This document shows positions 57,050-64,000 of a DNA stretch of 64,000 bases, one piece after another. Positions within the stretch are counted from its first letter, which is position 1; each line of letters opens with the position of its first letter. The position numbers were made by a program, and so were the translations under genes. The notes under the pieces were generated by a model that was not told the origin of the DNA, did no database searches, and worked only from the letters and a program-made list of their open reading frames with translations. The stretch comes from Bordetella genomosp. 13 (GTDB taxonomy: Bacteria > Pseudomonadota > Gammaproteobacteria > Burkholderiales > Burkholderiaceae_B), in assembly GCF_002119665.1 (NCBI RefSeq), contig NZ_CP021111.1, positions 2,542,001 through 2,606,000 on the forward strand, given 5' to 3'.

Positions 57050-58918
57050 ATGAGATGTCCCGAGATTCCGGCAACAGAAGGCGCACGACTCCAGGCATTG
57101 GCCGAGTACGGTCTCGGCGGCGATCGTCCGCCGCCCGGTCTCGAACCGGTCGCGCAGATCGCCGCGCGCATGTTCGGCATGCCGGTGGCGGCGGTCAATT
57201 TCATCGGCAGCGACCATGTGCTCTTCGCGGCCAGCGTGGGCGCCAGTCTCGCGGACCCGCGGCGCGATTTGTCGTTCTGTGCGCACGCCATCAACCAGGA
57301 TGCGGTGATGGTGGTGCCCGATGCCAGGCAGGACGAGCGCTTTCACGACAACCCTATGGTCACCGGCTCGGCCAACGTGCGTTTCTACGCGGGCGCGCCG
57401 CTGCTGTCGCCCTCCGGCCATGCGCTGGGCGCGCTTTGCGTGATGGACCACCGGCCGCACCACGATTTCTCCGAGGAAGACCAGGCGCGGCTGCGCGAGT
57501 TGGCGCGCATGGCCGCCGATCGCCTGGAACTGCGGCGCATCGAGATATCGGCCGGGCAAAACGCGCATCCGCAGAACCTCGGCGCGCGTCGCGATGAAGA
57601 GGACGAGCTGCGGCGGCTGGCCCATACCGACCCGCTGACGGGCCTGGCCAATCGCGCCTGCTTCTACCGCCGCGTCGAACAAACACTGGCCGAACCGAAC
57701 TCGGCCGCCGTGCTGATGTTCGACCTGGACGGGTTCAAGGACATCAACGACACGCTGGGCAACGCGGTGGGCGACGCGCTGCTGCGCGAAGTGGGCCGCC
57801 GCCTGCAGGCGCTGGCCGGACCTGGCGCGACCGCGGCCCGGCTGGGCAGCGACGAGTTCGCGCTGCTGCTGCCCGGCATGGACGCGCCCGACGCGGCCAT
57901 GGCGCTGGCGCAGGCGGCCATCTCGGCGGTGGCAGTGCCCATCATCGCCGGCGGCCACGAGGTCAATGTGGTGGCCACCAGTTGCGGCGTGGCCGTCGCG
58001 CCGTTGCAGGCGCAAGAGGCGCTGGAACTGATCGGGGATGCCGACCTGGCGCTCGCGCGCGCCAAGTCGCTGGGCCGCGGCCAGGCATTCGCCTTCGTGC
58101 CCGCGCTGCGCATGGAGGCCACCGCGAGGCGGCTGCATGGCATGGAAATGCACCGCGCGGTCAACGAGGGGGAGTTCGTGCTGTTCTACCAGCCGCAGGT
58201 GCGGCTGGCGGACGGCGCCCTGGTCGGCGCCGAAGCGCTGATACGCTGGCGCCATCCGCGCCGCGGCCTGCTCGAGCCCGCGGCCTTCCTGCCCGCGCTG
58301 GAGGGCGGTCCGTTGGCGGCCACGGTAGGCAACTGGGTACTGGACGAGGCCTGCGCGCAGGCCGCGCGCTGGCGCGGCGACGGCGCCCCCGACTTCCGCA
58401 TGGGCGTCAATCTGTTCGGCGCGCAGTTCCGCGTGGGCGACCTGGCCGAAGAAGTGAAGCGCGCCCTGGCCCGTCACGGCCTGCCGCCGCAGGCCCTGGA
58501 ACTGGAGATCACCGAGAACATCGCGCTGGACCGCGACGAGACCGTGCTCGAGATCCTGCGCCGCCTGCATGACCGGGGCGTGTCCATCGCGTTCGACGAT
58601 TTCGGCACGGGCTACGCGTCGCTGTCGCTGCTCAAGCGCTGTCCGCTGACCCGCATCAAGATCGACCGCTCTTTCGTGCAGGGCATGCTCGAGTCCGAGC
58701 GCGACGCCGCGGTGATCCGCGCGCTGCTGGACGTGGCGCGCACCTTCCACCTGGATACCGTGGCCGAAGGCGTGGAAACCCGCGCGCAACGCGATGCCCT
58801 GCAGCACGCGGGCTGCTCCGAGGGCCAGGGTTATCTGTTCAGCCGGCCGGTTCCGGCACAGCAGTTCGCCCAGCTGTATGGGCTGGTGGCAGCGCCGCCG
58901 ACGGCGCGGCACGCCTGA
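57050..58918 (+). CDS. GAF-GGDEF-EAL cyclic di-GMP protein
   Basis: The 622-residue protein has a GAF domain (about 25-165, RDLSFCAHAINQDAVMVVPD), a GGDEF domain (about 190-355) and an EAL domain (about 370-610). The cyclase signature reads GSDEF (266-270), with Gly to Ser at the second position and no RxxD inhibitory site before it. The EAL domain keeps E395-A-L, EITEN and FDDFGTGYASL. It is therefore probably a phosphodiesterase with a regulatory or weak cyclase domain. ATG 57050 has GGAGG 7 nt upstream. No membrane helix is present, so it is cytoplasmic. Confidence 0.93.
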   Translation: MRCPEIPATEGARLQALAEYGLGGDRPPPGLEPVAQIAARMFGMPVAAVNFIGSDHVLFAASVGASLADPRRDLSFCAHAINQDAVMVVPDARQDERFHDNPMVTGSANVRFYAGAPLLSPSGHALGALCVMDHRPHHDFSEEDQARLRELARMAADRLELRRIEISAGQNAHPQNLGARRDEEDELRRLAHTDPLTGLANRACFYRRVEQTLAEPNSAAVLMFDLDGFKDINDTLGNAVGDALLREVGRRLQALAGPGATAARLGSDEFALLLPGMDAPDAAMALAQAAISAVAVPIIAGGHEVNVVATSCGVAVAPLQAQEALELIGDADLALARAKSLGRGQAFAFVPALRMEATARRLHGMEMHRAVNEGEFVLFYQPQVRLADGALVGAEALIRWRHPRRGLLEPAAFLPALEGGPLAATVGNWVLDEACAQAARWRGDGAPDFRMGVNLFGAQFRVGDLAEEVKRALARHGLPPQALELEITENIALDRDETVLEILRRLHDRGVSIAFDDFGTGYASLSLLKRCPLTRIKIDRSFVQGMLESERDAAVIRALLDVARTFHLDTVAEGVETRAQRDALQHAGCSEGQGYLFSRPVPAQQFAQLYGLVAAPPTARHA

Positions 58919-59003
58919 GCCGCGGCGGCTGCCCGACCGGATGCGTGGCCGCGATGCCGCCGCCATGCATCGTCACCTCACACAAATCACACAGGAGACA
59001 ACC

Positions 59004-59987
59004 ATGAATCTGAGCCCCATCCGCGCGCTGGCGCCGCTGCTTGCCGCCGCCAGCCTGGCCGTGCTGCCCGCCGGGGCACACGCCGCCGAAGCCGCCTGGC
59101 CCGACAAGCCCATCACGCTCGTTTCGCCTTACGCGCCCGGCGGCACCACCGACATCCTGGCCCGCATGCTGTCCAGCCGCCTCAACGACAGGCTGGGCCA
59201 GCCCGTCATCGTCGAGAACAAGCCGGGCGCGGGCGGCAACATCGGCACGGCGCTGGTTGCCAAGTCCAAGCCCGACGGCTACACCTTCCTGCTGGCCGCC
59301 AGCGGTCCCATCGTGATCGCAGGCACGCTGTACACCAAGCTGAACTACAAGCCCGAGGCAGACTTCACCGCGGTCTCGCCGCTGGCGCGCACCAGTTTCG
59401 TGGTGGCGGTCAATGCCAAGTCGGGGCTCGGCTCGCTGGACGACATCATCGCCAAGGGCAAGACGGGCGATCTGAGCTTCGGGTCGGCCGGCTCGGGCAC
59501 GCCTCAGCACATCATCGGCGAGATGTTCAACGTGGCCGCCAAGACGAAGATCCAGCACATTCCCTACAAGGGCTCGGGTCCGCTGCTGAACGACCTGGTG
59601 GGCGGCCAGGTGCCGCTGGCCTTCGAGAACCCGCTGCCCATCATGCAGCAGGTGAAGGCAGGCAACCTGAAGGTGCTGGCGGTGACGGGCGCGCAGCGCT
59701 CGGCCGCCCTGCCCGACGTGCCCACGCTGGCCGAGAGCGGCATCGCCGGCTTCGACGCTCAGCCCTGGTACGGCGTGCTGGGCCCGGCCGGCATTCCCGA
59801 CGCCATCACGCAGCGCATGAATAAGGAAGTGCAGGCCATCCTGGCCTCGCCCGACGTGAAAAAGCAGCTGGCCGATCTGGGCGTGGAGCCTATGGTGATG
59901 ACGCCGAAGGAGTATCAGGCGTTCATCGCCAAGGACATCGTGAAGTGGGGCCAGGCCGTGAAGGCGTCGGGCGCCACCGTGGATTGA
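59004..59987 (+). CDS. Bug/TctC family periplasmic receptor
   Basis: The 327-residue binding protein starts at ATG 59004 with AGGAG 8 nt upstream. It has a signal peptide (about 1-28, AHAAEA). Hallmarks are WPDKPITLVSPYAPGGTTD, ENKPGAGGNIGTALVAKS and IPYKGSGPLLNDLVGGQV. No TctAB partners are nearby. It is the third Bug protein in the window. A GCCCGC/GCGGGC hairpin lies at its 3' end (59988-60005), convergent with ccoS. Confidence 0.93.
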   Translation: MNLSPIRALAPLLAAASLAVLPAGAHAAEAAWPDKPITLVSPYAPGGTTDILARMLSSRLNDRLGQPVIVENKPGAGGNIGTALVAKSKPDGYTFLLAASGPIVIAGTLYTKLNYKPEADFTAVSPLARTSFVVAVNAKSGLGSLDDIIAKGKTGDLSFGSAGSGTPQHIIGEMFNVAAKTKIQHIPYKGSGPLLNDLVGGQVPLAFENPLPIMQQVKAGNLKVLAVTGAQRSAALPDVPTLAESGIAGFDAQPWYGVLGPAGIPDAITQRMNKEVQAILASPDVKKQLADLGVEPMVMTPKEYQAFIAKDIVKWGQAVKASGATVD

Positions 59988-60011
59988 GCCCGCGGTCGAG
60001 CGGGCGCGTGC

Positions 60012-60182
60012 CTATCGCGCGCCCGTGGACGGCGCCTGCGCATCCTCCTCGTGCAGGATCGACGCCCCGTCCTCGTCGGTGGAATCGTACTGGCCCGTCA
60101 GCACCGCCCAGCACAGCGCCGCGCCTATTCCCAGCACGACGAGCAGCGACAGAGGCAGCAGCAGGTAGAGGATCGGCATCAT
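60012..60182 (-). CDS. ccoS: Cbb3 oxidase maturation protein CcoS
   Basis: The 56-residue protein has one N-terminal helix (ILYLLLPLSLLVVLGIGAAL) followed by CWAVLTGQYDSTDEDGASIL, the CcoS signature in which tyrosine and acidic residues follow the helix. CcoS is needed for cofactor insertion into cbb3 oxidase. Its ATG overlaps the stop of the CcoI-like gene (TGATG), so the two are coupled. Confidence 0.9.
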   Translation of the reverse strand: MMPILYLLLPLSLLVVLGIGAALCWAVLTGQYDSTDEDGASILHEEDAQAPSTGAR

Positions 60183-61156
60183 CACGCGCTTGCCGATGGG
60201 GCCGCGGAAGGCGGCGTCTCGCCTGAAGCCTGCACCGCCCGGCGATGCAGCCACCAGGCCGCGCCGGCCACCGCCAGCGACGACACCAGCATGGTGACGG
60301 CGGCCACCTGCGGGGCCACCCAGCCCAGGGCGGCCAGCGGCGTCAGCAGCAGGTGCCAGGCCAGCGCACCGTACAGGCTGGCGCGCGCGGTGCGCGCCAT
60401 GGAGCCGGCCAGGCTCCGTACCTGCGCGGCCGTCATATCGGGCCGCGCGATGATGGCCGCATGCGCGGCAGCAAAGGCCGTGGGCACCGCCATCGCCATC
60501 GCGCAGGGGCAGCTGACCACCAGCATCGCCACCACGACGGACCAGGTATCGCCCGCGCCGCCGCCGGTTTCCCACGCCAGCGCCACCAGCAGCGCCAGAC
60601 CCAGCTGGGCCGCCGTGAAGCGGCCCGCCAGGCGATCGGCCCAGGCGCCCAACGCCGGCCGCCGCGACTCGATCCATGCCGCCGCCGTCCCCATCTCGGC
60701 CGATTGGCGGGCGCATAAAGCCAGATAGCGCGCCGTAAGAAGGAATGCCGCGAACATCGTGACCGAGTCGAAGTACACCGGGCCCTGTCCCGTCCAGGTG
60801 GACCACGCGCTCGGCACGAAGGCCGCCAGCATGCCCAGCGCCACCGGCACGTCCATGCCGGCGCGGCCGCGCCGCAGGCTGGCCAGCGCGCCGCCCCAGA
60901 TCGGCCACGACGAATACAGCATTACCGGCACGGTCAGCGCCAGGCTGGCCCAGTTCATCAGCACGATGGCCCAGTCCAGCGTACCCAGCACCTCGGCGCC
61001 CATGTCGGCGTGGCGCAGATAGCCGGGCCACGCCAGCATCATCACCTGCATCATGGCGAGCCAGGCCACCGCCAGACGGGCGAGCGCATGACGCCGCTGG
61101 CGGCGTTGCGCGGCCGCCAGGCCTGGCGGCATCGAGAATAAAGAATGGACGGACAT
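60182..61156 (-). CDS. CcoI-like membrane protein lacking ATPase domains
   Basis: The 324-residue protein resembles only the membrane part of CcoI/FixI copper P-type ATPases. Helices run from about residue 26. Recognisable blocks are MDVPVALGMLAAFVPSAWST, VYFDSVTMFAAFLLTARYL and the ion-binding CPC in VVSCPCAMAMAVPTAFAAA (Cys216, Cys218). A final helix pair has the MLVSSLAV signature. The heavy-metal-binding N-terminus, the TGE actuator domain, the DKTGT phosphorylation domain and the nucleotide domain are all absent. The frame is intact and coupled to ccoS, which argues against a decaying pseudogene. A copper conduit or CcoN assembly role is inferred. Confidence 0.82.
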   Translation of the reverse strand: MSVHSLFSMPPGLAAAQRRQRRHALARLAVAWLAMMQVMMLAWPGYLRHADMGAEVLGTLDWAIVLMNWASLALTVPVMLYSSWPIWGGALASLRRGRAGMDVPVALGMLAAFVPSAWSTWTGQGPVYFDSVTMFAAFLLTARYLALCARQSAEMGTAAAWIESRRPALGAWADRLAGRFTAAQLGLALLVALAWETGGGAGDTWSVVVAMLVVSCPCAMAMAVPTAFAAAHAAIIARPDMTAAQVRSLAGSMARTARASLYGALAWHLLLTPLAALGWVAPQVAAVTMLVSSLAVAGAAWWLHRRAVQASGETPPSAAPSASA

Positions 61157-61191
61157 GGCCGCCAAGGTAGCCTCATCGGCAACGCGGCGAC

Positions 61192-61205
61192 TTGACGCAC
61201 ATCAA
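61192..61205. promoter_or_regulatory. FNR/ANR box 1
   Basis: TTGACGCACATCAA matches the FNR consensus TTGATnnnnATCAA at 9 of 10 defined bases. It lies 36 bp upstream of the CcoI-like ATG, in the divergent region before ccoN, and 47 bp centre-to-centre from box 2. Confidence 0.75.
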
Positions 61206-61238
61206 GGCGCCCCGCATTCGTCGCGATATCGCCAGGAC

Positions 61239-61252
61239 TTGAGAAAAATCAA
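61239..61252. promoter_or_regulatory. FNR/ANR box 2
   Basis: TTGAGAAAAATCAA matches the FNR consensus at 9 of 10 defined bases. It lies 58 bp upstream of the ccoN ATG, a position suitable for activation of ccoNOQP when oxygen falls. Confidence 0.8.
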
Positions 61253-61310
61253 TATGCCGACGCCGCCGCCCCCATAGGATGGAGCCCGCTCTGTTCTGGG
61301 GAGAGGAGTC

Positions 61311-62792
61311 ATGAAGGAAAGTCCGGCCTATGCGGTCGAGGCGCCGACGTTCAACTACACCGTGGTCAGGCAGTTCGCCCTGATGACGGTGGTGTGGGGC
61401 ATCGTGGGCATGGCCGTCGGCGTACTGATCGCCGCGCAGCTGATCTGGCCGCAGCTGAATTTCGACATCCCGTGGCTGAGCTACGGCCGCCTGCGGCCGC
61501 TGCACACCAACGCGGTCATCTTCGCGTTCGGCGGCAGCGCGCTGTTCGCCACCTCGTACTACGTCGTGCAGCGCACCTGTCAGGCGCGCCTGTTCTGCGG
61601 CAGGCTGGCGGCCTTCACGTTCTGGGGCTGGCAGGCGGTGATCGTGGCCGCCGCCATCACGCTGCCGCTGGGCTACACCAGCAGCAAGGAATACGCCGAG
61701 CTCGAATGGCCCATCGACATCCTCATCACACTGGTGTGGGTGGCCTACGCGGTCGTGTTCTTCGGCACCATCATGAAGCGCCGGGCGCGCCACATCTATG
61801 TGGCCAACTGGTTCTTCGGCTCGTACATCCTCACCATCGCGCTGCTGCACATCTTCAACAACATCGAGATGCCGGTATCGCTATGGAAGTCGTACTCGGC
61901 CTATGCGGGCGTGCAGGACGCCATGGTGCAGTGGTGGTATGGCCACAACGCAGTGGGATTCTTCCTTACCACCAGCTTCCTGGGCATGATGTATTACTTC
62001 GTGCCCAAGCAGGCGGGCCGGCCCATCTACTCGTACCGCCTGTCCATCGTGCACTTCTGGGCGCTGGCCTTCACCTACATGTGGGCCGGTCCGCACCACC
62101 TGCTGTACACCTCGCTACCCGACTGGACGCAGTCGCTGGGCATGGCGTTCTCGCTGATCCTGCTGGCGCCGTCGTGGGGCGGCATGATCAACGGCATCAT
62201 GACCCTGCAAGGCGCGTGGCACCGCCTGCGCACCGATCCCATCCTGAAGTTCCTGGTGACCGCGCTGTCGTTCTACGGCATGTCGACGTTCGAGGGTTCG
62301 ATGATGTCGATCCGCACGGTGAACGCGCTGTCGCACTACACCGACTGGACCGTGGGCCACGTGCACTCGGGCGCGCTGGGCTGGGTGGCCATGATCACCT
62401 TCGGATCGCTGTACTACATGATTCCGCGCCTGTACGGCCGCGAACGCATGCACAGCGTGGCCGCCATGGAACTGCACTTCTGGGTTGCGACCATCGGCGT
62501 GGTGCTGTACATCGCCGCCATGTGGATCGCCGGCGTGCAGCAGGGCCTGATGTGGCGCGACACCGCGCCCGACGGCACCCTGGTCTACAGCTTCGCCGAG
62601 GAACTGAAGACGCGCCTGCCCTTCTACCTCATCCGCCTGATGGGCGGCCTGCTGTACCTGGCCGGCATCTGCATCATGGCCTGGAACGTGTGGATGACCG
62701 TGCGCGGCGCGCGCGCCGTCGATCCCGCCATCCCGCCGGAGCGGCCGCACACCGACGTGCGGCGACCCGAACCGGCCCCGGCCATTGCCTGA
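61311..62792 (+). CDS. ccoN: Cytochrome cbb3 oxidase subunit I
   Basis: CcoN is the haem b/b3-CuB subunit that reduces oxygen. The 493-residue protein has about 12 helices, with family blocks [40 protein letters not shown] and [16 protein letters not shown] carrying haem and copper histidines. Length matches CcoN. ATG 61311 follows GGAGAGGAG. It begins the ccoNOQP operon, with two FNR-type boxes upstream. Confidence 0.97.
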   Translation: MKESPAYAVEAPTFNYTVVRQFALMTVVWGIVGMAVGVLIAAQLIWPQLNFDIPWLSYGRLRPLHTNAVIFAFGGSALFATSYYVVQRTCQARLFCGRLAAFTFWGWQAVIVAAAITLPLGYTSSKEYAELEWPIDILITLVWVAYAVVFFGTIMKRRARHIYVANWFFGSYILTIALLHIFNNIEMPVSLWKSYSAYAGVQDAMVQWWYGHNAVGFFLTTSFLGMMYYFVPKQAGRPIYSYRLSIVHFWALAFTYMWAGPHHLLYTSLPDWTQSLGMAFSLILLAPSWGGMINGIMTLQGAWHRLRTDPILKFLVTALSFYGMSTFEGSMMSIRTVNALSHYTDWTVGHVHSGALGWVAMITFGSLYYMIPRLYGRERMHSVAAMELHFWVATIGVVLYIAAMWIAGVQQGLMWRDTAPDGTLVYSFAEELKTRLPFYLIRLMGGLLYLAGICIMAWNVWMTVRGARAVDPAIPPERPHTDVRRPEPAPAIA

Positions 62793-62802
62793 CGAGGATT
62801 CC

Positions 62803-63486
62803 ATGAGCGACAAGCAACACGGCTTCTTCTCGCACCAGACGCTGGAGAAGAACATCGGCTGGATGATCATCGCCAGCGTGCTGGTGGTGTCCTTCGCCGG
62901 ACTGGCGCAGATCATCCCGCTGTTCTTCCAGCACAGCACCACGCAGGCCGCGCCCGGCATCGAGCCGCTGGACGCGCTGCGGCTGATGGGACGCGACGTC
63001 TACATCCGCGAAGGCTGCGTGGGCTGCCACTCGCAGCAGGTGCGCATGCTGCGCGCCGAGGTGCAGCGCTATGGCCCGTACTCCGAGGCCGCCGAATCGG
63101 TCTACGACCATCCCTTCCTGTGGGGCTCCAAGCGCACCGGACCCGACCTGGCGCGGGTGGGCGAACGCTACTCCGATGCGTGGCAGCGCACCCACCTGCG
63201 CGACCCGCGCGCGGTGGTGCCCGAATCGAACATGCCGGCGTATCCCTGGCTGCAGCACGCCGCGCTGGACGACAGCGACGTGCAGGCCCGCATGCGCGCG
63301 CTGCGCCGGCTGGGCGTGCCCTACACCGACCGGCAGATCGCGGCGGCGCCCGGCGAGTTGGCCGGCAAGACCGAAGAGGACGCGCTGGTGGCCTATCTGC
63401 AGGGCCTGGGCGTGGCGATGCGCCGGGCACCGGCCGCCGCCGCGGGCGCGCCCCATACGCCGGCGGGTGCCGGCGCCGGAGGCTGA
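62803..63486 (+). CDS. ccoO: Cytochrome cbb3 oxidase subunit II (monohaem)
   Basis: CcoO is the membrane-anchored monohaem cytochrome c. The 227-residue protein has an N-terminal anchor (about 17-42), the haem motif CVGCH (72-76) and the axial-methionine region [13 protein letters not shown]. The C-terminal tail is Ala/Pro/Gly-rich. It starts 10 nt after ccoN. Confidence 0.97.
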   Translation: MSDKQHGFFSHQTLEKNIGWMIIASVLVVSFAGLAQIIPLFFQHSTTQAAPGIEPLDALRLMGRDVYIREGCVGCHSQQVRMLRAEVQRYGPYSEAAESVYDHPFLWGSKRTGPDLARVGERYSDAWQRTHLRDPRAVVPESNMPAYPWLQHAALDDSDVQARMRALRRLGVPYTDRQIAAAPGELAGKTEEDALVAYLQGLGVAMRRAPAAAAGAPHTPAGAGAGG

Positions 63487-63488
63487 CC

Positions 63489-63662
63489 ATGGGCTATCTC
63501 AGCGCTTTCGTCACCGCGCTTTCGATGGCGACATTCTTCGGCATCTTGTGGTGGGCCTGCTCGCGCGGCCGCCAGGACGCCAACCGCGATTCGGCCATGC
63601 TGCCGTTCGCCCTGCCCGATGAAGGCGGACCTATGCAACAGGATGGAGCAACCCGGCCATGA
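63489..63662 (+). CDS. ccoQ: Cytochrome cbb3 oxidase subunit CcoQ
   Basis: CcoQ stabilises the cbb3 complex. The 57-residue protein has one N-terminal helix (AFVTALSMATFFGILWWAC) and a short polar tail with MLPFALPDE, the usual CcoQ end motif. It begins 2 nt after the ccoO stop and overlaps ccoP by ATGA. Confidence 0.92.
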   Translation: MGYLSAFVTALSMATFFGILWWACSRGRQDANRDSAMLPFALPDEGGPMQQDGATRP

Positions 63663-64000
63663 ACGATTTCGTCAACGGCTTCTGGGGCTATTTCATCGCC
63701 GCCATCGCCCTGGGCGGCATCGTGTGGTGCGTGTGGCTGCTGTACACGCAGCGGCGCTGGCTAGGCGCGAAGCCCGCGGCCGGCGCGCAGGCCGGAGACA
63801 CCGGCCACGTATGGGACGAGGACCTGACCGAGCTGAACAATCCGGTGCCGCGCTGGTGGACCTGGATGTATCTGCTGCTGTGCGCCTTCGGCCTGGGCTA
63901 TCTGCTGCTGATGCCGGGACTCGGCCATTTCGCGGGCCTGCTGGGCTACAGCAGCGCCGACGAGGTCGCGCGCAGCCAGGCCGGCCTGGCGCAGGCGGTG
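63659..64000 (+). CDS. ccoP: Cytochrome cbb3 oxidase subunit III (dihaem), partial
   Basis: CcoP carries two c-type haems. The 114 visible residues begin MNDFVNGFWGYFIAAIALGG, with GHVWDEDLTELNNPVPRWW and a second helix, the conserved CcoP N-terminus. The haem motifs lie beyond the right window edge. Confidence 0.96.
   Translation, partial: MNDFVNGFWGYFIAAIALGGIVWCVWLLYTQRRWLGAKPAAGAQAGDTGHVWDEDLTELNNPVPRWWTWMYLLLCAFGLGYLLLMPGLGHFAGLLGYSSADEVARSQAGLAQAV

Overview
High-GC (roughly 65-70%) proteobacterial chromosome segment. The combination of a nicotinate (nic) degradation locus with a MarR-type NicR/BpsR regulator, three Bug-type (TctC) periplasmic receptors, a filamentous-haemagglutinin-like giant exoprotein and a ccoNOQP operon points to the Alcaligenaceae (Bordetella/Achromobacter-like). 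The genus is inferred from gene content only. No phage, IS element, integrase or CRISPR array was seen. Genes at both window edges are cut.

Layout. (1) 1-15.2 kb: complete nicotinate catabolism. A leftward operon nicE-nicD-nicX-nicF-nicB (edge) diverges from a rightward operon nicC-nicA-nicB2. Next comes a leftward ABC importer (binding protein, fused LivH-LivM permease, LivG, LivF), then nicR. An 18-bp operator-like sequence occurs in both divergent nic promoters and again upstream of the ABC operon, tying the transporter to the nic regulon. (2) 15.3-21.8 kb: an uncharacterised acyl-CoA catabolic unit (AMP ligase, MaoC hydratase, CaiB CoA-transferase, Bug receptor) facing an IclR regulator and a thioesterase. 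(3) 22-38 kb: a LprI-like protein and tRNA-Arg(ACG), then a leftward cell-surface-signalling cassette: an STN-TonB-like periplasmic protein, an ECF sigma factor, a FecR anti-sigma and a 4201-residue TpsA exoprotein. No TpsB transporter is in the window.

(4) 38-47 kb: aminotransferase, MFS exporter with AraC regulator, TctCBA tripartite transporter, a small membrane peptide, a VOC protein, a second identical tRNA-Arg(ACG), and an Old Yellow Enzyme with an ArsR repressor. (5) 47-60 kb: small lipoprotein, hypotheticals, aldo/keto reductase, otsA-otsB, groES-groEL with a sigma-32-like promoter, PPK2, HIT protein, a GAF-GGDEF-EAL protein and a third Bug receptor. (6) 60-64 kb: ccoS, a membrane-only CcoI-like protein, two FNR/ANR boxes and ccoN-ccoO-ccoQ-ccoP (cbb3 oxidase).

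The most unusual items are the STN-TonB/ECF/FecR/TpsA cassette, the CcoI-like protein lacking all ATPase soluble domains, the NicB paralogue with an eroded molybdenum domain joined to a triheme cytochrome, and the shared operator linking an ABC importer to nicotinate catabolism.
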